A stretch of 64,000 nt of DNA from Gordionus sp. m RMFG-2023 (Eukaryota > Nematomorpha > Gordioida > Chordodea > Parachordodidae). Position 1 is the stretch's first letter; every line of letters starts with the position of its first letter. A model generated the notes under the pieces. It was given only the letters and a program-made list of their open reading frames with translations, was not told the origin of the DNA and did not search any database. The stretch covers positions 12,712,846 through 12,776,845 of the forward strand of contig NC_088779.1 in NCBI RefSeq assembly GCF_954871325.1, written 5' to 3'. Both the position numbers and the translations under genes were made by a program. This document shows positions 1 to 25,900 of this stretch, one piece after another.

Positions 1-18
1 TAATAATAAATAATATTT

Positions 19-176
19 TTTACCTGCAAGAGTTGTATCTATCTCATAATTTCCAGTAGGGCTTGATTCGATCGTAGGAGGGACTAATACCATAAAAAAA
101 TATTTGGCTTAAAAAAATATATTTCTTACCTGCAATAGTATCTATTTCACAATTTCTAGTAGGGTTTAATTCGATC
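19..176 (-). repeat. Tandemly duplicated coding-like segment at the window edge
   Basis: Two similar segments (about 19-88 and 124-176) lie about 105 bases apart. On the - strand they read VPPTIESSPTGNYEIDT and MIELNPTRNCEIDT, each followed by TTGCAG/GTAA, which could be a splice donor. The first stays open to the window edge. They could be duplicated exons of a gene that runs off the left side, or part of an old element. I do not recognise the protein. Confidence 0.3.
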
Positions 177-407
177 ATATTTAACTTTAATTAATTATAA
201 AAAAAAATGGAGAGCTAATTTTTAATAAAATAATTTTGAAATAAATAAATATTGTTAATGGTAAAAAAAACAACATGCGTTCTTTAAAAAATGAAAATTT
301 TACTTTTTTTATAATTTTTTAAATGCAACAATAGTTGCAAGTAACAATAGCCTCTATTATATGATCATCATGTTATTACAACGTTGGATGACTTGCTGGT
401 AAAGATT

Positions 408-1600
408 CAGGGGGAAATCGATTTACCGTGATAGATTTAAAGGATGCGTATATACAAATGGTCGTAGAGCCAGAGTCTCAATCATATTTAGTGATCTCGA
501 TACATAAGGAATATTTTCGATACCGAAGTATATTTTAACCTTTTCCAGCATTTCATGGACAATTTTTGAGTGACTGCCCGATGAATGGAGTGTATTTAGA
601 CAATGTAAATATCTCCGGCAAAAATGAAGCCCAACATCTGACTAATTTTAAAATGTCTGCATCGGGGCCTGGAATATAACAGCCAACGATTTTAACATGA
701 GGTACATACTGGGTCACGAGAATCTAACCGATGCATTATCTAGGCTACCGTTGCACTATATTATACCGAATCGAGATACAAAACATGTATTGGCGATTAG
801 TAATAACAATTAAGAGGATATGCAGGAATTCGGTATGAGATCCAATACTTAAACGATTGGCAAGACATAATAAACAAGGTCGGAGAGGTTTTGATTGGAA
901 GGAAGAACGGGATTTAATAATTTTCCATACCTAGAGAGAAGAACTAACAGCAGACAGCGTAATAGTTGAACGTAATGGTAGATTAATAATTCCAACTAAA
1001 CTTAAGAATGCAAGGTTGGAGAGAATATATCGGGGACCTCCTAGAATAAACACGATTAAATCTATTTTTCGTTTGTATTGTTTGTTGCCTAAGTGTGAAG
1101 AGGACATTGAACGGTATATAAAGCTTTGTTTTGGGTGTCAAAAAAACCGACCAAACGTAATGAACTATTCTTATACTAATGGAATATTACTAATGAGGCA
1201 TGGGAGCGTATACATCTAGATTTTGCAGGACCGGTTGAGTCTATATTTGTTAGTGGGAGTAGATTCATATTTAAAATGAGCAGAAGTAAACCTGATTGGA
1301 GGTAGATCGGTGAAGAAGATAATAACGAGATTAAAAAGTGGTTTGCTACCTCTGGGGTACCTAAATGTATTGTTACTGACAATAGACCACTATTTATTAT
1401 TACAGAATTTAAAATATATTGTGAGAAAAACAACATTTGCCACATTCGTTCAACGCCATGCCACCCGAAAGTATGCAGGCAGAACAACCATTCGGACCTT
1501 GAAAGGAAGGTATTATGCCAGTCGAAAATCAATAAATGACCCGCAAGAAGCAATGACTCAAACGGCAGCAGTCTATAGGCAGGAAAATTAAATGAAAAAA
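408..1600 (+). mobile_element. Ty3/Gypsy-like LTR retrotransposon fossil (pol part)
   Basis: Fragments of a pol polyprotein read on the + strand. A reverse transcriptase piece near 425-530 includes VIDLKDAYIQMVV, which is typical of Ty3/Gypsy. It is followed by an integrase zinc-finger region (about 1010-1160, with C..C spacing before QKNRP) and the start of the integrase core (about 1200-1260, HLDFAGPVES). The element is broken, with many breaks, and lacks most of its 5' part. It looks old. No full-length terminal repeat pair was seen, although a duplicated segment starts at its 3' side (1587). Confidence 0.7.
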
Positions 1601-1687
1601 TGGTGTTAATTTAATAAATGTAAGATACAAAATTTTCGCTAAATAATAACCATTATATTAAAATAATAATCCATGTTCAACATTCCA
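1587..1687. repeat. 100-bp direct repeat, copy 1
   Basis: This segment runs from ATTAAATGAAAAAATGG to CATGTTCAACATT and is nearly identical to 3315-3413 in the same orientation. Homology stops sharply at both ends. It directly follows the Gypsy pol fossil and could be a terminal-repeat remnant, but its short length leaves that open. Confidence 0.7.
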
Positions 1688-1689
1688 CC

Positions 1690-3130
1690 CTCTACAGGAA
1701 CCCCGCCTAGGTTCTCTTTAGATGTAAATCTTTTGTGTTCAAGGAGTTTCCCATCTATATTGATCATAAAATCTGTCATAGTTTCGTCTTGGTAAATGAT
1801 AGTTATTTTGGTTGTAAAATCTTATCTTGCCTTGCTCCCTCCAAATCTTTAAAAAAAACGGTTTAGTATGTGATTCAACTATGTCATTCTTCTGTTAATT
1901 ATTATCATAATTTATTTAATAATTTTAGAATATATGTATTATTGAATAAGAATCGCCGAATAATCGAAATAGAATTAATTTAATGAATATCGAATTTGAA
2001 TATGAATAATTGAAGTAGAATAAATTAAACAAATATTGAATAATATGAATTGATGGTCGCGTTTAATTTTAATTTTATTATATTATAAATATTGCGTTTT
2101 AAATAATAGCGTTTTATATAATAATTTTTATCAATATTAAATTTCAATTTTATTTATTTATTTTTTTTAAATATCTTTAATTGTAGCGTTTTATATAATA
2201 ATTTTTTATTAATATTAAATTTCAATTATTTTATTTTTTTAAATTTTACTCCCTTGTTTTTCAATATAAACAACTTTTTAATATCATAAATTATCTTTGT
2301 CATTTCTAAAAAGAATTTTATTTCGCCTTCCATATCTAATATATGATTTCCATATCATATTCTTAAAAACTTTTTTAATTGATTTACATTTCACAGTTTT
2401 ATTTAATTTTTTATCAATTATACAAGTTTTTATTTCATTATTTTCTTTAATGATTATTTTCTTATTTTCTTTAAAGTTTATTTCCTTATTTTCTATAATC
2501 ACAAATGTTTCAAATTTTATTATATAATTTATTTATTTTAGTTTATAAGAATTTCTTTCCTTTTGAATATTGGGTTTCAATTCAATATTTTTATTTATAA
2601 GATTTATGTCATTAATTTTATATATCCATTTGAGCCTTTTCAGCAAAGCATCTGGAGATTCAAACTCCTCATCTGTCGACCAGGCTCTTATTAAGCTAAA
2701 AATATTATCTGGTAAATTAACAGTTAATAGCATAGTCTCACAACTACTGTTGAGCTTACTATCTTTTAAAAAAATTTCAGCCTCAGCAATATAAGACTGC
2801 ATGTTGCCGCTATATTTAGGAAAAGATAATATCATAATGTTTATTTTTGAATATGTTTATTAAATATTTTAGAGATTTTATAATTAAAATTTTAATAAAA
2901 TTTTTTTACTTTTTCAAATTAATTATTTCTTACATGTTTTTAGAATAAATATAACATTCCAGAATTTTTTATCCAGTTGTCTAAGTTTCCGTAGCTAAAG
3001 TAATATTGTCTGTGGATTTAGAATATTTTGTAAGTCATCATAGCCCAATTTTAATTAGTTCGTTTAGGTTGATATCTAGTTTAACAATTCTCCTCATTGT
3101 TGATTTAACCATTTGATCAATCTAAATTAT
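1690..3130 (-). mobile_element. Minus-strand gag-like LTR element fossil
   Basis: The - strand has coding-like stretches at about 2830-3130, 2533-2835 and 1690-1846. The middle one (YSGNMQSYIAEAEIFL, then a leucine-rich stretch ending LLKRLKWIY) has the feel of a retrotransposon gag core, and the last is rich in N, Y and R. The element is broken, partial and old. It lies opposite to the pol fossil, so it is probably a separate insertion. Assignment rests on general resemblance, without a diagnostic motif. Confidence 0.35.
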
Positions 3131-3314
3131 ATTTTGTACAAAATAAATAAATTTATAAGATATTAAAATGGATTCCGCTCCCACCATATAAAGTAAGCAG
3201 GGGGTAAAGCTAGATATTAAAAAAATTTCTTTATATTTTAAAATGTTTAACTACAAATTAACTAAAAAACTATAATAAATTTATCCTTTATATATATAAA
3301 AAATCTATTAAACA

Positions 3315-3413
3315 ATTAAATGAAAAAATGGTGTTAATCTAATGAATGTAAGGTACAAAATTTTCGCTAAATAATAACCTTATGATAAAATAATAATCCA
3401 TGTTCAACATTTA
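3315..3413. repeat. 100-bp direct repeat, copy 2
   Basis: Second copy of the segment at 1587-1687, in the same orientation, with only a few differences. The pair brackets the minus-strand gag-like fossil. Confidence 0.7.
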
Positions 3414-4167
3414 ATATCTATTTAATATAGAATTTTAAAAACTAATAATTCTTTAATATGAAAATAGAATCTATAATCCGAAAGAAATATTAATTAATTA
3501 TAACTATGAGTGATATTGATATTCCAGTTTAACCAATGATATATATATCATTGAGTTTAACACAGTATTTGATTATAATTGTTGTTAGCATAGTGAAAAT
3601 ATAATTTTTAGTATTAATCAAATAATTAATAGCACTGGTTTAATAAAAATTAATATAATATTATTAATTTAATAGAATTTTTAAAAAAATCGTTCTAGAG
3701 AGCTATCAAAATTTTTTATTTTAATTCAAGGGGCGATTAGGTAGCCATTTAAAAAATTTATTAAGGGGGCTTTTCAAATTTTTTAGGAGGATCGAACCCC
3801 TGCATGGACCTCTTTATTGACGTTACTGCCTGACCTGATGATCATCAGAAATTAAACGCAATTTTTTGCAGTGTTTTAAAGAAATCGGTTATAATTAGAT
3901 TAGATTATAGATTAAATTAGGATAGATTGAATTAGATTGATTAATTGATAGAAAGATTGAAAGTTAATATTTTCTTTGGAAAGTAAACCATATAAGACAG
4001 GTGACAAGTTACAAGTCTTCTGAAATAACAAAAAATCGACATTTTCAAATAGAATGATGTCATATGGCGCAAATTTTGAAATTTTAACCGATGAAATATT
4101 ATGACAAATATTAATAGTATAAAGGTTTTAAATGTATACAATATTATACAATTTGTTTATATTTTAG
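3414..4167. other. Region 5' of the PLK4 kinase exons
   Basis: AT-rich sequence upstream of the first recognised kinase exon. It holds one candidate start exon (3506-3526). Around 3730-3840 there is a less AT-rich patch (GGGGCGATTAGG, CCCCTGCATGGACC) that may be a repeat relic. No other gene seen. Confidence 0.4.
3506..3526 (+). CDS. Candidate first coding exon of PLK4 (MSDIDIP)
   Basis: ATG followed by seven codons, MSDIDIP, then a possible donor GTTTAA. The phase (0) fits the next exon at 4168, which starts DYEVYNILGKG. The acidic, short N-terminus is about the length expected before the glycine loop of PLK4 proteins. The donor is weak, though other donors in this gene are also GTT-type. 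Chance occurrence cannot be excluded. Confidence 0.3.
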
Positions 4168-19257
<15,090 letters not shown>

Positions 19258-19675
19258 ATGTTATTCTTAGGGTATTTAATTATAAAAATAATATAGAAAA
19301 ATAATGTTTCCAAGATTAATTTATTGTATTCATAGCACTATAATCATTTATTATATTTTTTATTTAGTCTATATGCTATTTAATTTTTTGAAACATTAAT
19401 TTCCGCTTAATCAATCATCACAAAAATATATTTATTTATACTATCACTCTACCAAATAATTTTTAATTATAAATAAATCGACTGAGTAACAGGATGTGGT
19501 AAAAGTAGATCTTTGCACCGATAAAATGATCGGCGGCTGACGGACGCTGCTTTATAATCCCCATTTTTTTTATATTATCTACATTAGATTATTACTTTTT
19601 ATAAATTCTAATGAATTATTTTAAAAAACGCTAAAATATATTTTTTGAAAATAAAATATACAATAGTATTATATT

Positions 19676-19882
19676 TTATTTAAAAAAATATTTATAAATT
19701 TTTGAAAGTTTATAGTTCTTAATAATGTATAAAAATAATTTATTCAAATTTGCCGGACAATGATCCTCTTGAATATCAGCCAAAATAAATTCAAGTGTTT
19801 CAACAACTAGCACACCTTGTGATAAAGTACACTCTGCAGTTGTTACGATTATAACATGGTTTTCATTAGTTGGATGATTTGA
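19676..19882 (-). CDS. Possible terminal exon of an unidentified gene
   Basis: On the - strand, after a possible acceptor TATTAG, an open frame of 68 codons begins SNHPTNENHVIIVTTAECTL and continues QGVLVVETLEFILADIQEDH before becoming AT-rich and ending at TAA. The first 45 codons have balanced codon use, unlike the surroundings. No family recognised. It lies just downstream of PLK4 on the opposite strand. It could be a last exon, a relic of an element or chance. Confidence 0.3.
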   Translation of the reverse strand, partial: SNHPTNENHVIIVTTAECTLSQGVLVVETLEFILADIQEDHCPANLNKLFLYIIKNYKLSKIYKYFFK

Positions 19883-20223
19883 CTAATAGAATATCATAAT
19901 TTTCAAGAAGTTTAAGGAATGAATTCTGTCCTCATTAAATTTTGTTCTTTTATATATTTTAATATAATGTTTAATTTTAACAACTAGATAATTTTTGAAT
20001 AAAAAAAATTAAACTGCAACAGGGAATCCTAAAGCTAGTTTTAACATATTTTCCTTAATTGAAATAATCTTTGAGTTACACTAATAAATGATCATTTTTG
20101 AAAAGTTATGCCAAACTCAAGGTACACCCTTTTTATTAGGAACATAAATTCAATTGTTTACTTAATTTTTTTTAGAAATATTAAATTAATAGTTTGGAAG
20201 TTATTTTTATTTAATATACTATG

Positions 20224-20662
20224 CAGTAATCTGCATTGGGCTTAATTTCAAGTCCAGCCTGGGAGAAAATCTTTTTAAAAAAGTTTTGTTGGCCTGGCAC
20301 ACATCCGATTTTTTTTAGAAAGTTTGCTAGCACAAATCCGATTTTTAAAAAAATTTACCGGCCCGACCCGAATTTATTTAAATATAGAAATTAATTTTTA
20401 TAATTACTCAAAATAAAAGATATATGTTATATAGCGTCTAGTTTCTATAAATAAAATCAAATATTTTTATTTTACATAAAAAAATTTAACATAAAATTGA
20501 TAAATTTAGATATATTTAAAAAAAATTTCAAGGACCGACCCAACTCGGCCATAATTTTTTAAAAGAATATTTAGCTCCACCCAGCCCGAGCCTGATTTTT
20601 TTTAAAAAAAAGAGGCCCGGCCTGAAGCCCATACAGGCCGGGCTTACTTTTGCAGATCTCTA
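20224..20662. mobile_element. Short member of the GC-rich hAT family
   Basis: Flanked by a perfect 8-bp duplication ATACTATG (20216-20223 and 20663-20670). The ends are worn versions of the family terminus (CAGTAATCTGCA left, complement of TAGAGATCTGCA right). GGCCTGGC, GGCCCGACCCG and GAGGCCCGGCCTG blocks are inside. It has no open frame and lies between PLK4 and the NCS-1 gene. Confidence 0.8.
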
Positions 20663-20670
20663 ATACTATG

Positions 20671-22921
20671 TCATGTAATTGAGACATTTAATTTTAATAT
20701 CTTCATTTGAGTTTTATTATTGTGAATTTCATCAAAAGTATCACTAAAACGATAGGTTTTCTTACAATTTTATCCGGTGTAGAAATTCTCTGATCCTCAA
20801 GTTTAACCATCATTATATAACCAAATATTTTGGCGATTATAACCACTATATTATATAGCTTTGCAAATAAGTAATAACAATTTTGCCTATGAACAATATA
20901 ATTTAATGAAATTATAGCTTATATGATGCTTAAAATATAGAACTAATTTTATTATAATTACATTGACCTGATAACTAGATTTAGATAGTTCTGATATAAA
21001 CAATATTTGCTAAGTATATATACAGAAAACATAGTCTAGTTAGAACATAGACAGAGCCAGGGGGTAGGGAATCAAGGGAAAATTCTCCCTTTCTGAATTT
21101 GAAATTAATTAGCTTACAATTTATTAATTAGAACAAGTTATGTGCAAATCTATTTCCAGCATCGTACCTATACCTTTTAACATAATCTTAATGTTCATGA
21201 GATAAAACCCTTGGAAGTTATATCGAAGCATTCACCCCATTCTTACAAATATAGCGAAGAAAAATTTTACCCCCTTAGATGCGAACCATTTAAAAATATA
21301 TGGAGGCAAATGAACCCCTACATCGTTTATATATACACTAACTATAAAACTCCTAAGGTTGATGGGCGATTAATGAAACTTGCTTCTATCCTACAAATGA
21401 TTTAAAGATAATTTTTAACATGCAAGTGACTAAAAGTACAAACAACACCTGAATTATTTTTATTATTCATCCATATTTAACTAATAATATTTGTTTCAAG
21501 TTAATCTAATGGAGATTATTTCAAATTTCGTAATCTTAATAATTTCCAGAGTTGTTCTAGATATAAAAATGTGGTATCTGTATCTAGATAGATTTTTGAT
21601 TAAATAATCTGTATCTAGATATTATTTTAGACGTATCTATATCTAGATCCATTTAAAAAGTATCTTTTAACAACTCATAATTTCCCAATTTTTAAAATAA
21701 TTCAATTTAAATATAAGAGTCTACTTCCCTAGCATATATTAATATTTTTTAAATATTGCAAAAAAAATACCTAAGAAATATAATCTGGATTCCTAATTTT
21801 TGTTTTAGCAATATAAACAAACCCCATTTTTTTTAACTAGCGAGAATAAACAAATGCTTTAGATTCCTGTAAACTGATGTATAATATTTTAGTCTAAGAT
21901 ACCTGTAGCATATTTTTGAGATATTACTTTATAACAATGTAAGAAATAAAAAAATTGATTAAATCAGAGTTTCCTTATTTTTCTGGAATAAGATTTTAAA
22001 AAAGATAAATAATGTATATAATCTTTATGTTTTGATTATTTAAGAAAAGAACCAGCTATATTTTAAAATACTTGTGATCTTATTACCCCTGCCAATCTAT
22101 ATATTGTGGATATTTTTGTATATTTAAAAAATAAATCGATTGGGATGGGCAAGTTTTCTTTTATTAAATTAAACAAAAGTCACTTAATTTAATTCCTTTA
22201 TTATACTAAATATGAATAATATTATAAGATAAATATATTATATATAAATAGTTACCTAAATTATCAAGATAAAAATATGTATTTAGGATAAACATGGATT
22301 AAAGTCTGGACTATAAATTAAAGACCTCTTAAGCTATTCTTGTTTCAGTATATAGGCCATTACACTTCTTTTTATACTCAAAACACTCGGAAAATGTAAT
22401 GTTAAGTAATCCCGTAGCTTTTTAACGATTAAATCTAGAAAATTTTTAAATTATATCAGCTGTTGAACTTTAATGTTTTTAGTTATAAACTTAATTTTGA
22501 TAAGTATCTGTTAACTCTAAAAAAATTTTTTATTGTTCTATGCCTCTAAGCCCGTTATGAATTGAAGATTTATTGCAAGCTTAAAATATCAAAATGTTAA
22601 ATTTTTATCAAGACTAAGGTTCTGTTATTTGTCAAAAAATTTATTCAACTTTCATTTAAAATTATAAATTTATTTTAAAAAAATTGACAAAATATAATAC
22701 AATCCCTAAAGCAATTTTTATTCTCATAAATATTTGATAACTTTAATAAGATTTTTTTATAAATTTGGAAATATTTAATCAAAATGACATACTTCTAGAA
22801 TTCAATAATTTTTAAATAACAAGTAAATCAAAAAAATAAAGTGAAGGATATTTCAAACACTATTAGTTTAATATTGTTTTTAAATCTTTGTAAAAAAAAT
22901 AATTTAATGTTTTAAAATTGA
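20671..22921. other. Intergenic stretch upstream of the NCS-1 gene
   Basis: Mostly AT-rich. It holds one doubtful open frame (21184-21405) and a short cluster of ATCTAGATA-type repeats near 21545-21660. The NCS-1 promoter presumably lies here, but no element could be picked out. Confidence 0.35.
21184..21405 (+). CDS. Doubtful short open frame
   Basis: An open frame reading HNLNVHEIKPLEVISKHSPH then YSEEKFYPLRCEPFKNIW and ending KLASILQMI at TAA. The base composition is less AT-rich than its surroundings. There is no in-frame ATG before residue 39 and no good splice acceptor in frame, so it is probably a relic or chance. No family recognised. Confidence 0.18.
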   Translation, partial: NLNVHEIKPLEVISKHSPHSYKYSEEKFYPLRCEPFKNIWRQMNPYIVYIYTNYKTPKVDGRLMKLASILQMI

Positions 22922-25900
22922 ATGGGCAAAAAATTTAGTAAAATTCGTAAGGATGAACTAAAAGACTTGGAGAAATCTACTCATTGTAAGTTAATATATC
23001 CAATTTATATTTTAATATAACGAAAAATACAAATTTTAAATTAGAAGTCTACAAAGGGCAGTTATAATTTTTAAAACAATGGGAGAGCGGGTAAATTTAA
23101 AACTTTCGGGCGAAGTACATTAAAAATAATTTTTTGCTTTATAATGCAAATTTTATAAATTTAAATCAAAATAGAATAAATATAGAGCCAAATCAATTAA
23201 TCAAATAATTTTGAAACTTTGGATGGGATAAAATTTTTTATGAAAATAAGCTGGGTCAAGTTTTTTTTAAAGTCCATGAGCGGGATTAAAAAATTTAAAA
23301 TGGCATCATAGGGTTTCGGGTTAAACCGCCGATTGCAAACCTCAATAACTTCTATTTTTTAATATTGTGAATGAAGGTACCATATCGATAGGCAAAACTA
23401 TAGGGAGATACTTTTATCTCGAATATTTATTCTAGTGAGAGCGAAACCTTTATAGCGAGTCCACATTCGCGAATACTAGAAGACTATATCGCAAATTTTT
23501 TAGGGAAACTATTGTGAAAACTTAAGTTTATACATAACAGCGAAACAAAATTTTATGGCGAACTCATTATTGCGAAGGCAATATAGCGAAAACTATTATC
23601 GTGAAAACAATATAGCGAATGCAATCCCGTGATAATTATTAAGTTTATTTTATAAAACCATATTAATTAAATAATTAATATGTTACAGGATATCTACATA
23701 GAACTATTATAAAAATCTTTACATGTCTGTCCCTATAAGGTATCAATTCACCCAGAAAAAAATGTATAAATAAAGGGGCCCGATGTTCCGATATAAACAT
23801 CTTCCTTCTTTTTTAGGTCTGGAATTTTTTTTATTTAATATAAATTTATTTACCCTTGTTGACTGATTCTTTTTTAACATATTTATTAGCTATTATATTT
23901 TACATATATATTATATTTTATTTGTTATTTTAATACAAATTCCTGATTTTGTATTAATTTTATTTTGTTAGAAATAAATGAGTATAAAAGTAATCATTCT
24001 GTTTTTTTAAATTGTAACGACATAGGAGGATAGTAAGATGAAGATGATGTTGAATAATAGATAATCATATTGATAGGCACTTATAATCTTAGGTAAACAC
24101 GGAGCTTGAGTCACATATAAAAACAAAAAATATAAACTGGAATACAAATGATTTATTTGTACAATATCTTTAATTCCCTCCTTCTTTAGAAGCAATTACA
24201 AACTTATCTTATCTAATAGAATAATGATTTATTTGTACAATATCCCTAATTCCCTCCTTCTTTAGAAGCCATGACAAACTTATCTTATCTAATAAAATAT
24301 TTTGAAATTATTTTTAATCATAACTTTGCTGTTATTTTTATTTATTAAAATGGGGAAAAGTCAGAAGGGGGGTGGCCAAAATCTTGAATCAGAATGTTAT
24401 TATATCAGAAAGTTATATCTATGTACATTATGTAAAAAAAAATACTTGGAATGCATGCAAAAAATGTGGAAACAAATTAGCTATAATAGGTTCGCAATAT
24501 TGTCTCCGCTGTAAATATTTGACCGGATAATGCATGGAATTGGTTTAGCAATACTACTTTTGCTTTAAAATTCCTTTGCGATAAAATTTTTGCTAATAGT
24601 TTCTTAGTAAACGTTTCTCTGAATTGACCTGATAGGAATGGATTATTATTTTATATTCCTAAGTTAATCATGTGATTAAATTTTAGAATGTAAATTTTGG
24701 TAATCTTTGATGATTTCGTTCTACTTGCATTATTAACTTTAGTCTTTTCTTTTATAAACGATTCTGGTTAAAATACATTATCTTCTTTTTTTAAAAAAAG
24801 TCAAATATTATATATTTGTTTTAATGATCTTTTTTTTAAAAATATTTTTTTTATATTTACAAGTCAACAGAAAGGAAATCAATGAATGGTAAATTTATTA
24901 TAAATAATTAAAAATAAAACACAGGATTTGAGTATAATGAAATATTTCATTTTTTAAAAATTAATTGAGCCATTCCTATATACATTTCACTCGAATTTTT
25001 TTGTTAAAACATTATTATTAGGGTTCAGATTTATTTCTAAATATCAATAGTGTAATCGTAGGGGAAACACAACTCAGGCCATATTGGCTCTAATGGCTTT
25101 TTTATCGTTATAAAAAGTTTAAATTTAGTTTAAAATTGTGTTTTTACTTTTAGTTTAAATATCTTTCAAATTTTATTATGAAAAAAATTGCAAGTGTAAA
25201 ATTCACTCAGCTATAATGGGTACTTTAAAAAATAATACAAAGGTTCATATTATCTCGGTCAAGGGTTTCCTTTTTTGGGTAAAATAAAAATGATTTAGGT
25301 ATTAGAATGATGCCCTTATATATTTTCTCCGACGTGATAATTATGCAAATGTTATTCTTATAGAGAGTTCTATAACTTATTTTCCTTATTTCAAAATGAT
25401 TTTTTAAAAAATATAATTTTAAACGAAAACAAAAAGGTTTATAAAACTAAAACAGAATCTAATTATGCTTAAATAATGAAAGTGATAATCTTAATGGCAA
25501 TCCTACTTTCAAATATTTGAATTGCAAATTTTATAAAAAATCAACTTAAAAAACATTATATATTTTTTGAATATTCAGATGAGCTGAAAACATTTTTTTG
25601 GCTTGACTGGCCTGCCATTTTGAATTGAGCACAACTTAATTTTTAACTCTTGCAAAATCCTATATATCTAAAAAAAATTAACATAAAGTATATATATATT
25701 ATAATTTGAACATATAATAATTTGAATATATAATAATTTGAACATATAAAAATTATACATTAATATATATTTTTTATTCAATATTTTCATATTGAAAGGG
25801 ACTATTAAAACAAATGAAATTCTAATTTTATATAAAAATAGGTACGAAAATTATATCAGAGAATGCCCAGATGGTAAATTACACAAAAAAGTTAGTGTAA

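Noticed and set aside
1176-1591. Frames of 125 and 93 codons on opposite strands
   Set aside because: They lie in the Gypsy-like fossil and do not represent host genes.
23700-23800. Possible tRNA or spliced-leader RNA gene
   Set aside because: No cloverleaf or A/B box pair could be drawn; also true for the 32640-32930 island.
24302-24514. 70-codon frame starting [11 protein letters not shown] with a signal-peptide look
   Set aside because: Hydrophobic start comes from AT-rich intron; the overlapping frame with CRIPT cysteine spacing is more convincing.
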